DNA of 64,000 nucleotides from Janthinobacterium violaceinigrum (GCF_009208555.1 NZ_WFLI01000010.1:142854-206853); one strand, 5' to 3'; shown: positions 7,984-17,546, numbered from the stretch's first letter. Program-made: numbers and translations. The notes: generated by a model not told the origin, from the sequence alone.

Positions 7984-8745
7984 ATGCTGCAACAAATCCT
8001 GCGCGCGCCCGCGCTCAAGGCCATCCTGATCCAGGTGCTGGCCTTTCCCTTGATGTTGCTATTGGTATATGGCCTGGCGCGCGCCGGCCTGGCCATGTCG
8101 CTGCCGGTGGTGGCGTTGCTGCAGGGCGTGCTGGCCGCGCTCCTGACGTGGCGCGTGGGCCTGGCGCGCTGGTGGTGCGCGATCGGCCTGCTGTTTGCGC
8201 CCGCCTTGCTGGCCGCCAGCCTCCTCGATTGGCCTCCCGCCGTGTTCCTGGCGGCCTTTGTTTTCCTATTGAGCCTGTACTGGTCCACCTTCCGCACGCA
8301 AGTGCCGTTTTACCCGTCCGGCCCGAAAGTCTGGCAGGCGGTGGCCGAGTTGATTGCGGACCGCCCCGGCGTGCGGCTGGTCGATATCGGCAGCGGCCTG
8401 GGCGGCCTGGTGCTGGACTTGGCGCGGCGCCGGCCCGACGGGCAGTTTTGCGGCATCGAACTGGCGCCGCTGCCGTGGCTGGCCAGCCGCTTGCGTGCGC
8501 GGCTGACGGGCAGCGGCGCGCGTTTCCTGCGCGGCGATTACGCGGCGCTCGATTTCGGCCGCTACGATGTGGTCTTTGCCTACCTGTCGCCCGCGGCGAT
8601 GGCAGCCCTGTGGATCAAGGCGGAAACGGAAATGTTGCCCGGTAGCATGCTTCTTAGTTACGAATTCCAGATTGCCGCGCGCGCGCCCGATAAGACCATC
8701 GCCGCCACAGAGGGTGGTCCTTTGCTTTACATATGGTGCTTTTAA
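7984..8745 (+). CDS. Membrane-anchored class I SAM-dependent methyltransferase
   Basis: 253 residues from the ATG at 7984; an in-frame ATG at 7939 lies on the terminator hairpin and is less likely. Residues about 15-101 contain three to four hydrophobic segments. A Rossmann methyltransferase domain follows, with motif I VDIGSGLGGLVL (about 133-144), an acidic strand FCGIELAPLPW, and YDVVFAYLSP in place of the usual DPP-type motif. The catalytic domain is short, without an obvious substrate domain. It sits between the flhDC terminator and motA. I cannot tell the substrate. A role in motility is suggested only by position. Confidence 0.75.
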   Translation: MLQQILRAPALKAILIQVLAFPLMLLLVYGLARAGLAMSLPVVALLQGVLAALLTWRVGLARWWCAIGLLFAPALLAASLLDWPPAVFLAAFVFLLSLYWSTFRTQVPFYPSGPKVWQAVAELIADRPGVRLVDIGSGLGGLVLDLARRRPDGQFCGIELAPLPWLASRLRARLTGSGARFLRGDYAALDFGRYDVVFAYLSPAAMAALWIKAETEMLPGSMLLSYEFQIAARAPDKTIAATEGGPLLYIWCF

Positions 8746-8963
8746 GCAATTGTCTGCGTTATTTGCTTGCCCGTAGGGCAATCTCACGTTATTGTAGTTC
8801 CACACGGCATTTTCTCGGAATTACCTTGAAAAGCGGGGCATTTCAATTAACTTCCAGTTACTTTTTTTGCCGCTGTCTGCGCCGGCGGGGCCGCCGCCAG
8901 AAGACAGTACAGGTTTGAACATGCCGGGCATACAGTCCCGGCCATTATTGGGAGTCAGGGCAC

Positions 8964-9824
8964 TTGTTAGTCATAATCGGATACATCATCGTCTGCGCCT
9001 CGGTTTTTGGCGGCTTCGCGTTGGCCGGCGGCCATCTGGCGGCGCTGTTCCAGCCGCTGGAGTTGCTGATGATCGGCGGCGCCGCCCTGGGCGCCTTCCT
9101 TGTTGGTAACAATAACAAGGCCATCAAGGCCACCCTGGCCGCCTTGCCCAGCCTGTTCAAGGGCTCGCGCTATACCAAAGAGCTGTACATGGAGCTGATG
9201 TCGCTGCTGTTCGAAGTGCTCAGCAAGGTGCGCAAGGAAGGCTTGATGTCGATCGAAGGCGATATCGACAGCCCGCAGGAAAGCCCTTTGTTTTCCAAGT
9301 ATCCGGCCGTGCTGGCCGACCATCACATTGTCGAATTCATGACCGATTACCTGCGCCTGATGGTATCGGGCAACATGGATGCCTTCCAGATCGAAAACCT
9401 GATGGATAACGAAATCGAGACGCACCATCACGAAGGCGCCGTGCCGGCCCACGTGATTGCCAAGGTAGGCGATGGCTTGCCCGCTTTCGGTATCGTCGCC
9501 GCCGTCATGGGCGTGGTGCATACGATGGAATCGGTGGGCATACCGCCGGCCGAGCTGGGCATGCTGATCGCGCACGCGCTGGTCGGCACCTTCCTCGGCA
9601 TCCTGCTGGCCTACGGTTTCGTGGGTCCCCTGGCCAGCCTGCTGGAGCAGAAGCTGGAAGAGTCGAGCAAGATGTTCCAGTGCGTGAAAGTGACCCTGCT
9701 GGCCAGCCTGAACGGCTATGCGCCGGCGCTGGCCGTGGAGTTCGGCCGCAAGGTGCTGTTCTCGACCGAGCGTCCGACGTTCAACGAGCTGGAAGACCAC
9801 ATCAAGAAATCGAAAACGAAGTAA
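8964..9824 (+). CDS. motA: Flagellar motor stator protein MotA
   Basis: Proton-channel subunit of the flagellar stator. 286 residues from a TTG at 8964 (LVIIGYIIVCASVFGGFALAGG), preceded by GGGAG; no ATG fits the family N-terminus. Four membrane segments are visible: about 4-22, 35-52, 170-192 and 203-224. The cytoplasmic loop carries the charged residues that contact FliG, for example VLSKVRKEGLMSIEGDID. GDGLPAFGIVAAVMGVVHTM is a family signature. It forms a unit with motB 58 bp downstream and probably heads the motAB-che operon. Confidence 0.96.
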   Translation: MLVIIGYIIVCASVFGGFALAGGHLAALFQPLELLMIGGAALGAFLVGNNNKAIKATLAALPSLFKGSRYTKELYMELMSLLFEVLSKVRKEGLMSIEGDIDSPQESPLFSKYPAVLADHHIVEFMTDYLRLMVSGNMDAFQIENLMDNEIETHHHEGAVPAHVIAKVGDGLPAFGIVAAVMGVVHTMESVGIPPAELGMLIAHALVGTFLGILLAYGFVGPLASLLEQKLEESSKMFQCVKVTLLASLNGYAPALAVEFGRKVLFSTERPTFNELEDHIKKSKTK

Positions 9825-9882
9825 GCAGTGAAAATACGCCTGGACACCATGAGTCATATGCAGCACACGGAAGGGGGACGCC

Positions 9883-10860
9883 ATGGCCGATGAAGGCATG
9901 CGCCCGATTATCGTCAAGCGTATCAAGAAGACGGCTGGCGGACACCATGGCGGGGCGTGGAAAATCGCCTACGCCGACTTTGTCACGGCCATGATGGCCT
10001 TTTTCCTGCTGATGTGGTTGCTGGGCTCCACCTCGAAGGGCGACTTGAACGGCATCTCCGAATTCTTCAAGACGCCGCTGAAAGTGGCGATGGCGGGCGG
10101 CTCCGGCAGCGGCGAGAGCAATTCCGTGATCCAGGGCGGCGGGCAGGACCTGTCGCGCCAGGATGGCCAGGTACGCAAGGCGCAGGAAGAGCAGCAGCGC
10201 AAGTCCTTCGACCTCAATTCCGCCAAGGCCGCGCTGGAACGCGAGGAAGGCCGGCGCCTGCAGGCATTGAAGGCGCGCATCGAAGCGACCATCGACGCCA
10301 ATCCCCTGCTGAAAAAATACAAGAACCAATTGCTGCTCGATATCACCAGCGAAGGCTTGCGCATCCAGATCGTCGACGAGCAGAACCGTCCGATGTTTGC
10401 GCTCGCCAATGCGAATCTGCAGCCGTACACCAAGGAAATCCTGCATGCCATCGGCTCCGTGCTCAATGAAGTGCCGAACCGCATCGGCCTGTCCGGGCAT
10501 ACGGATTCGACGCCCTACATGAGCGATGCCGGCTACAGCAACTGGGAATTATCGGCGGACCGCGCGAATGCGTCGCGGCGCGAACTGGTGATTGGCGGCA
10601 TGAAGGAAGAAAAAGTATTGCGCGTGGTGGGACTGGGTTCGGCCGCCCACCTGGACAAGCTCGACCCCTTCAATCCGATCAACCGGCGCATCAGCATCAT
10701 CGTCATGAACAAACGCACGGAAGAAAATGTCCTGCGCGATGGTTCGGCGATCGAGCTGCCCGTGACGGATGCCGCTGCCGCCGCCGTGGCGACAGGGCTG
10801 GCGGCCGGTGCGCCACCCGCGGCGGCACCAGCCCCCAGCCCGGCAGCGGCGAAAAAATAA
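9883..10860 (+). CDS. motB: Flagellar motor stator protein MotB
   Basis: 325 residues. The single membrane helix contains the proton-carrying aspartate in WKIAYADFVTAMMAFFLLMW (Asp about residue 33). A plug and linker with a KAQEEQQRKS stretch follow, then an OmpA-like peptidoglycan-binding domain (about 145-275) with LSGHTDSTPY and NWELSADRANASRREL. The C-terminus is an alanine/proline tail. MotB anchors the stator to the cell wall. It is 46 bp upstream of the CheZ-like gene. Confidence 0.96.
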   Translation: MADEGMRPIIVKRIKKTAGGHHGGAWKIAYADFVTAMMAFFLLMWLLGSTSKGDLNGISEFFKTPLKVAMAGGSGSGESNSVIQGGGQDLSRQDGQVRKAQEEQQRKSFDLNSAKAALEREEGRRLQALKARIEATIDANPLLKKYKNQLLLDITSEGLRIQIVDEQNRPMFALANANLQPYTKEILHAIGSVLNEVPNRIGLSGHTDSTPYMSDAGYSNWELSADRANASRRELVIGGMKEEKVLRVVGLGSAAHLDKLDPFNPINRRISIIVMNKRTEENVLRDGSAIELPVTDAAAAAVATGLAAGAPPAAAPAPSPAAAKK

Positions 10861-10906
10861 CACGCAAGGCTATCGACGCGTGGTGTATTGAAACAATGAG
10901 ACCTTT

Positions 10907-11455
10907 ATGACAAGAAAGAAAATACTTGGCTCGCATGTAAAGCGCCTGCTGTCTGGCGTGTCGGACCATGGCCGCAAGCACTTGACGGAGGTGGAAACCG
11001 ACCTGGTGCAGACCGGCATCTTGCTGGAAGAGGCGATCGAGAAGCTGTCCTTCAATTTCATGGCGATACACGCAGCCGTCGCTGCGCAGCAGGACACCAT
11101 CGCCCTGCTGCTCGAAGGCGGTATTCCGGCCGAGCAGCAGCGTGAAAAACTGCTGGCGCTGCAGGATGAGGTGGGGGGCTACGTGAATGCCGCCATCACC
11201 AGCCTGCAGTTCCAGGACATGACCAGCCAGCTGATCGAGCGCACCCTGAAACGCGTGACGGGCTTGCGCGAGTTCCTGGGGACCCTGGGCTCGCATGGCG
11301 CGGAGATGTTGCCAGAAAGCGACAATGAAGAAATTGTCGCCTTGCTGGGGCGGGTCAGCATGGCGCTGGCGATTCAAAGCCTGGAGTTGCGCAGCGTGCT
11401 GCGCAAGGCTGTCAGTCAACAGCATTTGGAAAGTGGCGACATCGAGCTGTTCTAG
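10907..11455 (+). CDS. Putative CheZ-type CheY-P phosphatase (chemotaxis protein)
   Basis: 182 residues, largely helical. The segment LQFQDMTSQLIERTLKRV resembles the CheZ active-site helix, with Asp and Gln four residues apart (QDMTSQ) as in E. coli CheZ Asp143/Gln147 (QDLTGQ). The protein ends in an acidic peptide, SGDIELF, comparable in position to the CheY-binding tail of CheZ. E. coli CheZ is 214 residues and normally follows cheY; here the gene sits between motB and cheY1. Overall similarity to CheZ is low, so the call rests on the motif, tail and context. CheD in the same operon has nearly the same last seven residues. Confidence 0.6.
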   Translation: MTRKKILGSHVKRLLSGVSDHGRKHLTEVETDLVQTGILLEEAIEKLSFNFMAIHAAVAAQQDTIALLLEGGIPAEQQREKLLALQDEVGGYVNAAITSLQFQDMTSQLIERTLKRVTGLREFLGTLGSHGAEMLPESDNEEIVALLGRVSMALAIQSLELRSVLRKAVSQQHLESGDIELF

Positions 11456-11538
11456 CATGAGGATGCGGAACGCTTGCGGTTGCATGGATTGATTAATCAA
11501 ATACTCGGGCAGGATGCCCGGAATAAGTGGGAGCAAAG

Positions 11539-11904
11539 ATGGCCAAAACGATACTTGCAGTGGACGATTCCAGCTCATTGCGCCAGATGGTGGCGTTCAG
11601 TCTGAAAGCCGCCGGTTACCAGGTGGTGGAGGCCGTCGACGGCCAGGACGGACTGGAAAAAGCCAAGCTGCAAACCGTGGACCTGGTATTGACGGACCAG
11701 AACATGCCGCGCATGGATGGCCTGGAGCTGATCAAGCTGCTGCGCGAACTGCCGACCTACCAGAAGGTACCCATCCTGATGCTGACGACGGAATCGTCGG
11801 ACGAAATGAAATCGAAGGGACGTGCCGCCGGCGCCAATGGCTGGCTGGTCAAGCCATTCGATCCGCAACGCCTGATCGAAGTGGTCAAGAAGGTGATCGG
11901 CTGA
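11539..11904 (+). CDS. CheY-like single-domain response regulator (CheY1)
   Basis: 121 residues from the ATG at 11539, preceded by GGGAG. It is a stand-alone receiver domain. The acid pocket is AVDDSSS, the phosphorylation site is Asp in LVLTDQNMPRMDG, the switch threonine lies in LMLTTESS, and the conserved lysine is in LVKPF. It is located directly before cheA. Many betaproteobacterial che operons hold this second CheY in addition to the motor-binding CheY at the operon end. It might act as a phosphate sink or bind another target; the sequence does not decide. Confidence 0.9.
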   Translation: MAKTILAVDDSSSLRQMVAFSLKAAGYQVVEAVDGQDGLEKAKLQTVDLVLTDQNMPRMDGLELIKLLRELPTYQKVPILMLTTESSDEMKSKGRAAGANGWLVKPFDPQRLIEVVKKVIG

Positions 11905-11947
11905 TGCCAGCCGCGCAGCACAACGATGCAATTGACGGAGTCACCCT

Positions 11948-14149
11948 ATGACCATCGATATTAGCCAGTTTTTTCAGGTCTTTTTCGATGAGGCCGAAGA
12001 ACTGCTGGCTGAAAAAGAACGGCTGCTGCTGGCCGTCGATATTGCGGCGCCCGACGCCGAAGACCTGAATGCCATTTTCCGTACCGCCCATTCGATCAAG
12101 GGCGGCGCATCGACGTTCGGCCTCTCCGACATGAGCGAGGTGACGCACATCCTCGAGTCGCTGCTCGACCGCATCCGCCAGGGCCAGATGGCCCTGACGG
12201 CGGAACACGTCGACGCCTTCCTGGCCGCCAAGGACATCCTCAAGATGCAGCTCGACGGCCATCGCCTGGGCAGCGCCGTGGACCAGGACGCCGTGGCGAA
12301 CGTGCGCATGATGCTGCAGTCGTTCTCGCAGGACGTGCCCGTGGCTGCGCTTACGCCCGTCGCGCCGGCCTTCCATACGGCGGAAAAGGAAACCGTCAGC
12401 CACGCCGGCGGCCAGCGCTACCGCCTGGAGCTGCCGAAGATGGAAGAGCGCGAAGTCGATGCGCTGGCGGCCGAACTGGGCTTGCTGGGCGACGTCGCCG
12501 TGTCCGCCTTGCCCGACGCGCGCAAGGTGCTGGAAGTGACGACGCATGAAAGCCTGGACGATATCCTGGCCATCTGCTCGTTCGTGCTCAATCCCGACGA
12601 CATGGTGATCACGCAGGCGCCGCCGCTGGCGCCAGGCGAAGCGGAAGCGGCCCGCGCGGCGCAGGAAAAAGCCCAGGGCTACGGTTTCTTCGACCCGCTG
12701 CCGGCGACGCCTGCGGCGCAGGGCGCAACGGACCCCGGCTACGGTTTTTTCCAGCCGCTCGAGGATATCCGCGCCGCCGCCGGCGTGCAGAGCGACGCCG
12801 AACGGGGCTACGGTTTCTTCCAGCCCCTCGAACAGATTCGCGCCGATGCGGCCAAGGCGGGCAACGCCGGCGCCGCCGCCACGCCGGCCGTGGCGAGCGC
12901 CGTGGCCGAAGCGGAGCAGGAAAAGAAGCCGGCCAAGAAAGAGGGCGACAAGGCCGGTGCCGAGTCGTCGTCGATCCGCGTCTCGATCGAAAAGGTCGAC
13001 CAGTTGATCAACCTGGTGGGCGAGCTGGTGATCACGCAGGCGATGATCGAGCAGCGCGCCAGCGCGCTCGACCCGATGCTGCATGAAAAACTGCTCGACA
13101 GCGTCAGCCACCTGACGCGCAATACGCGCGACTTGCAGGAAGCGGTGATGTCGATCCGCATGATGCCGATGGATTTCGTGTTCTCGCGCTTCCCCCGCAT
13201 GGTGCGCGACCTGGCCACGAAACTGGGCAAGAAGGTCGATTTCATCACGAATGGCGCGGCCACGGAGCTGGACAAGGGCCTGATCGAGCGCATCGTCGAT
13301 CCGCTCACGCACCTGGTGCGCAACAGCATCGACCATGGCGTGGAAATGCCGGCCGCCCGCGTGGCCGCCGGCAAGACGGAAGCGGGCCGCTTGTTCCTCT
13401 CGGCCAGCCATCAGGGCGGCAACATCATCATCGAAGTCTCCGATGACGGCGCTGGGCTGAACCGCGAGCGCATCCTTGCCAAGGCCGCGCAGCAGGGCCT
13501 GGACGTGTCCGAGTCGATGAGCGACGCCGAAGTGTGGCAGCTGATCTTCGCGCCCGGCTTTTCCACGGCCGAAGCGGTCACCGACGTGTCGGGCCGCGGC
13601 GTGGGCATGGATGTCGTCAAGCGCAATATCAGCGCCATGGGCGGCGTGGTCGACATCCGTTCGGCGAAGGGTTTCGGCACGACGATTTCCATCTCGCTGC
13701 CGCTGACCCTGGCCATCCTGGACGGCATGTCGATCCGCGTGGGCGACGAAGTGTATATTTTGCCGCTGGGCTTTGTCATCGAATCCTTGCAGCCGGCCGT
13801 TGAGGATATCAAGGACATCGCTGGCCGCGGTCAGGTGGTGAAGGTGCGCGGCGAATACCTGCCGCTGATCCCGCTGTACCAGATGTTCGACATCGCGCCG
13901 CGCTTTACCAGTCCCTCGGAAGGCATCTGCGTGATCCTCGAGACGGAAGGGCGCAAGGCGGCCCTGTTTGTCGACGACCTGGTGGGCCAGCAGCAGGTCG
14001 TGGTGAAAAACCTCGAATCGAATTACCGCAAGGTGGTGGGCATTTCCGGCGCCACCATCCTGGGCGATGGCGGCGTGTCGCTGATTCTCGATGTCGCCGC
14101 CCTGATCCGCTCCTCTCGCCAGCTGGCTGACGAGTCCATTTTTTCGTAA
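11948..14149 (+). CDS. cheA: Chemotaxis histidine kinase CheA
   Basis: 733 residues. P1 (Hpt, about 1-105) has the phospho-accepting His48 in TAHSIKGGA. A P2-like CheY-docking domain (about 155-220) contains ILAICSFVLNPDD. A long linker (about 225-330) carries three copies of GYGFFxPL beginning at residues 244, 264 and 287, followed by a Lys/Glu-rich stretch. P3 dimerisation begins near SIRVSIEKVDQLINLVGEL. The P4 kinase has the N box LVRNSIDHG (about 456), G1 DDGAGLN (about 498) and G2 GRGVGMD (about 548). P5 (about 600-733) is CheW-like. All catalytic boxes are intact. SD ACGGAG precedes the ATG. Confidence 0.96.
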   Translation: MTIDISQFFQVFFDEAEELLAEKERLLLAVDIAAPDAEDLNAIFRTAHSIKGGASTFGLSDMSEVTHILESLLDRIRQGQMALTAEHVDAFLAAKDILKMQLDGHRLGSAVDQDAVANVRMMLQSFSQDVPVAALTPVAPAFHTAEKETVSHAGGQRYRLELPKMEEREVDALAAELGLLGDVAVSALPDARKVLEVTTHESLDDILAICSFVLNPDDMVITQAPPLAPGEAEAARAAQEKAQGYGFFDPLPATPAAQGATDPGYGFFQPLEDIRAAAGVQSDAERGYGFFQPLEQIRADAAKAGNAGAAATPAVASAVAEAEQEKKPAKKEGDKAGAESSSIRVSIEKVDQLINLVGELVITQAMIEQRASALDPMLHEKLLDSVSHLTRNTRDLQEAVMSIRMMPMDFVFSRFPRMVRDLATKLGKKVDFITNGAATELDKGLIERIVDPLTHLVRNSIDHGVEMPAARVAAGKTEAGRLFLSASHQGGNIIIEVSDDGAGLNRERILAKAAQQGLDVSESMSDAEVWQLIFAPGFSTAEAVTDVSGRGVGMDVVKRNISAMGGVVDIRSAKGFGTTISISLPLTLAILDGMSIRVGDEVYILPLGFVIESLQPAVEDIKDIAGRGQVVKVRGEYLPLIPLYQMFDIAPRFTSPSEGICVILETEGRKAALFVDDLVGQQQVVVKNLESNYRKVVGISGATILGDGGVSLILDVAALIRSSRQLADESIFS

Positions 14150-14179
14150 TACCGATAGATAAAGATAGGAAAACGCACC

Positions 14180-14686
14180 ATGTCAGATACTCAACAAACA
14201 TCCGGAAGCAATGCGGGCGACGGCAAGGACATCGCCGGCCGTGAATTCCTGGCCTTCACCTTGGGCTCCGAAGAGTACGGCATCGATATCCTGAAGGTCC
14301 AGGAAATCCGTGGTTACGAAGCGGTCACCCGCATCGCCAATGCGCCTGAATTCATCAAGGGCGTGATCAACCTGCGCGGCATCATCATTCCCGTGGTCGA
14401 CATGCGCATCAAGTTCAACCTGGGCACGCCCGTGTATGACCAGTTCACGGTGGTGATCATCCTGAACATCGGCGGACGCATCGTCGGCATGGTCGTCGAC
14501 AGCGTTTCCGACGTGACCACCCTGAGCCCGGAGCAGGTCAAGCCGGCGCCGGAAATGGGCACCGCCTTCTCGACCGACTACATGATCGGCCTGGGCACCA
14601 TCGACGAACGCATGCTGATCCTGGTCGATATCGACAAGCTGATGTCGAGCAGCGAGATGGGCCTGATCGACAAGCTGGCGGCGTAA
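14180..14686 (+). CDS. cheW: Chemotaxis coupling protein CheW
   Basis: 168 residues forming one CheW domain that links CheA to chemoreceptors. Landmarks are [37 protein letters not shown], and [22 protein letters not shown]. It lies 30 bp after cheA. The following 195 bp to the receptor gene contain GC-rich repeats (near 14700-14850) and no evident gene. Confidence 0.96.
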   Translation: MSDTQQTSGSNAGDGKDIAGREFLAFTLGSEEYGIDILKVQEIRGYEAVTRIANAPEFIKGVINLRGIIIPVVDMRIKFNLGTPVYDQFTVVIILNIGGRIVGMVVDSVSDVTTLSPEQVKPAPEMGTAFSTDYMIGLGTIDERMLILVDIDKLMSSSEMGLIDKLAA

Positions 14687-14881
14687 GCGGCCGGACGGCA
14701 GCAAGGCGGCGCCCGGTGCGCCGTCGCTTCACCACGCAAAGAATCACTACAGATATGCATGTACCGGCGCGGGCAGTACCCAGAGGCGCGCCGGCAGGCT
14801 GCAAGGTCCGATAGAGACCCGGCCATAACACGGCGCCGTCCGGTTGAACGGGCGCCGTTCACATAAATATTGGAGACTGTA

Positions 14882-16594
14882 ATGAGTTTGCGCGATTTTA
14901 AGATAGGCACCCGGCTGGGCATAGGTTTCGGCAGCATCCTGGCCATCCTGGTGGTAGTGATCGTTTCGGCGAATGCACTGAATTACCGTAACAAGGCCCA
15001 GTTGCTCACGGGCCTGGCACTGGCAAGCGAAAAGAATACGCAGGCGTCGCTGATGAAAAGCGCGATGCTGGAAACGGGTATCGCCATGCGCAATATCGGC
15101 TTGCAGGGCGACGTGGGCCTGATGCAGGTGGAAGAGGGCAAGGTGCGCGAGCAGCGCAAGCTGTACGACGGCGCGCGCGGCAAGCTGGCCAGCCTGGGCT
15201 TGTCCGACGGCGAGAAAACGCTGCTGGCCAATATCGCCAAGGTCGACGGCGAAGTCGATGCCGCCTTCAAGGAAGCGATGGGGCAGGTGCTGGCGTTTAA
15301 CAGCGAGGGCGCGGCCAAGGTGATTGCCACCCGCATCGACCCCTTGAACAAGGCGACCCTGGCCGACATCAACAAGTTGCTCGACTTGCAGCATGTGGCC
15401 CAGCAAAGCTTCATGGACGACTCGCTGGCGGCCGATGCGCGCCTGATGACGGTGCTGTTCATCCTGGGCGGCGCGGCGGTGGCGATCGGCGCCTGGTGCG
15501 CCATCTTCATCACGCGTTCGATCACGGTGCCGCTGTCGGGCGCCCTGGCCGTGGCGCAGAAGGTGGCGGCCGGCGAGCTGACGTCGCGCGTGGTGGTCGA
15601 AGGCAAGGATGAAACGAGCGCGCTGCAGCAGGCGCTCAAGGACATGAACGAGAGCCTGGTGCAGACCGTCAGCGACGTGCGCAAGGGCACGGAAACCATC
15701 ACCGTGGCGTCCAGCGAGATCGCCAGCGGCAATGCGGACCTGTCGGCGCGCACGGAAACGCAGGCCAGTTCGCTCGAAGAGACGGCGTCGTCGATGGAAG
15801 AGCTGACGTCGACCGTGAAGCAGAACGCGGACAACGCGCGCCAGGCCAATCAGTTGGCCGTGTCGGCATCGTCGGTGGCGGAGCAGGGTGGCAAGGTGGT
15901 GGCGCAGGTGGTCGATACCATGGGTTCCATCAAGGACAGTTCGCGCAAGATCGTCGATATCATCGGCGTCATCGACGGCATCGCGTTCCAGACGAACATC
16001 CTGGCCTTGAATGCGGCAGTCGAAGCGGCGCGCGCAGGCGAGCAGGGTCGCGGCTTTGCCGTGGTGGCGTCGGAAGTGCGCAACCTGGCGCAACGTTCGG
16101 CCGGCGCGGCGAAAGAGATCAAGGGCCTGATCGGCGATTCGGTCGACAAGGTCGATGCGGGCAGCCGCCTGGTGGACGAGGCGGGACAGACCATGGGCCT
16201 GATCGTCACGTCGATCCGGCAAGTGGCCGACATCATGGGCGAGATCACGGCGGCAACGCAGGAACAGAGCCATGGCATCGAGGAAGTCAACCAGGCCATC
16301 GCGCAGATGGACCAGATGACGCAGCAGAACGCGGCGCTGGTCGAGGAAGCGGCGGCAGCGGCCGAGAGCATGCAGGACCAGGCGCAGAGACTGGCCGACG
16401 CCGTCAGCATCTTCAAGCTGGGCGGCGAGAGCATGGCGCCGGCGGCCAGGCCCGTACCCCTGACGGTGGCGGCACGGCCGGTACCAGGTGTGGCGGCAAC
16501 CGTGCGGCAGGTGGCAAAGGCGGCGCAGGCCGGCACGCCACCGCCCGCGAAAAAGCTGGCGGCAGCCGGCGGCGACGATTGGGAAGAGTTCTGA
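14882..16594 (+). CDS. Methyl-accepting chemotaxis protein
   Basis: 570 residues from the ATG at 14882. TM1 is about 10-32, a four-helix-bundle-type periplasmic sensor spans about 33-188, TM2 about 189-212, and a HAMP domain reaches about 265. The kinase-control hairpin tip is EAARAGEQGRGFAVVASEVR, and methylation-helix Glu/Gln-rich stretches flank it (ETQASSLEETASSMEEL). The C-terminus ends in a flexible Pro/Ala linker and GGDDWEEF, a DWEEF pentapeptide like the E. coli NWETF tether for CheR/CheB. The ligand is unknown. It is the only receptor in the cluster, embedded between cheW and cheR. Confidence 0.95.
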   Translation: MSLRDFKIGTRLGIGFGSILAILVVVIVSANALNYRNKAQLLTGLALASEKNTQASLMKSAMLETGIAMRNIGLQGDVGLMQVEEGKVREQRKLYDGARGKLASLGLSDGEKTLLANIAKVDGEVDAAFKEAMGQVLAFNSEGAAKVIATRIDPLNKATLADINKLLDLQHVAQQSFMDDSLAADARLMTVLFILGGAAVAIGAWCAIFITRSITVPLSGALAVAQKVAAGELTSRVVVEGKDETSALQQALKDMNESLVQTVSDVRKGTETITVASSEIASGNADLSARTETQASSLEETASSMEELTSTVKQNADNARQANQLAVSASSVAEQGGKVVAQVVDTMGSIKDSSRKIVDIIGVIDGIAFQTNILALNAAVEAARAGEQGRGFAVVASEVRNLAQRSAGAAKEIKGLIGDSVDKVDAGSRLVDEAGQTMGLIVTSIRQVADIMGEITAATQEQSHGIEEVNQAIAQMDQMTQQNAALVEEAAAAAESMQDQAQRLADAVSIFKLGGESMAPAARPVPLTVAARPVPGVAATVRQVAKAAQAGTPPPAKKLAAAGGDDWEEF

Positions 16595-16664
16595 CGCCAA
16601 CCCGATCCCGCTAGTTATACTTGCAAAGGCATTGGTCAGAGTAGTCATAGAGAGGTAAAAACAA

Positions 16665-17537
16665 ATGCCGCAAACTAAAACGGATTCGGTCAAGGAATTT
16701 GACTTTACTGGCAAGGACTTCGAGCGGGTCCGCGCCATGATTTACAAGCGGGCCGGCATCGCGCTGGCCGACAGCAAGCAGGAGATGGTCTACAGCCGCC
16801 TGGCCAGGCGCCTGCGCGCGACCGGCATCTCCTCGTTCGTCCGCTACCTGGACGACCTGGAAGCGGGCCGCATGGGCGACGAGTGGGAAGCGTTCACGAA
16901 TGCGCTGACGACCAACCTGACGTCGTTCTTCCGCGAGGCGCATCACTTCCCGCTGCTGGCCGAGCATGTGAAAAAACTGAGCGGGCCGATCACCATCTGG
17001 TGTTCGGCCAGTTCCACCGGCGAGGAGCCGTATTCGATCGCCATGACGGTGTGCGAGGCGTTCAATACGCTCACGCCGCCCGTCACCATCATCGCCACGG
17101 ATATCGACACGAACGTGCTGGCCACGGCCGCCAATGGCGTCTACAACCTGGACCGGCTCGACAAGATGCCGGCCGACCGTGCGCGGCGCTTTTTCTTGCG
17201 CGGCAAGGGCGATCGCGAGGGGCAGGTGCGGGTGCGCCCGGAACTGCGCCAGATGATCACCTTCAAGCCGCTCAACCTGCTGGCCGACAGCTGGCCCCTG
17301 ACGGGCCAGTTCGACGTCATCTTTTGCCGTAACGTGATGATTTATTTTGACAAGGCGACGCAGCGCAAGATCCTGTCGCGCTTTGTGCCGTTGATGAAGT
17401 CCGATGCCCTGCTGTTTGCGGGCCATTCGGAGAATTTTCTGTACGTGTCGGATTCATTGAAGCTGCGCGGTAAAACAGTCTATGAGCTCGATCAGCCACG
17501 GGGCGCCGCACCCAAGGCATCGTCGCATCGTACATGA
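16665..17537 (+). CDS. cheR: Chemoreceptor methyltransferase CheR
   Basis: 290 residues. SAM-dependent methyltransferase that adds methyl groups to receptor glutamates. The N-terminal helical domain (about 10-90) contains YSRLARRLRATG; the catalytic domain has TTNLTSFFRE, the SAM loop WCSASSTGEEPYSIAM, ATDIDTNVLATA and FCRNVMIYFD. The beta-subdomain should bind the receptor pentapeptide. It is followed by cheD after 9 bp. Confidence 0.96.
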   Translation: MPQTKTDSVKEFDFTGKDFERVRAMIYKRAGIALADSKQEMVYSRLARRLRATGISSFVRYLDDLEAGRMGDEWEAFTNALTTNLTSFFREAHHFPLLAEHVKKLSGPITIWCSASSTGEEPYSIAMTVCEAFNTLTPPVTIIATDIDTNVLATAANGVYNLDRLDKMPADRARRFFLRGKGDREGQVRVRPELRQMITFKPLNLLADSWPLTGQFDVIFCRNVMIYFDKATQRKILSRFVPLMKSDALLFAGHSENFLYVSDSLKLRGKTVYELDQPRGAAPKASSHRT

Positions 17538-17546
17538 GAGTGAAAT

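Noticed and set aside
8746..8963. Search for a FliA promoter before motA
   Set aside because: No TAAAG-type element with an 11-nt spacer and GCCG box was found in the 218 bp. motA expression may come from FlhDC or another promoter that I cannot see.
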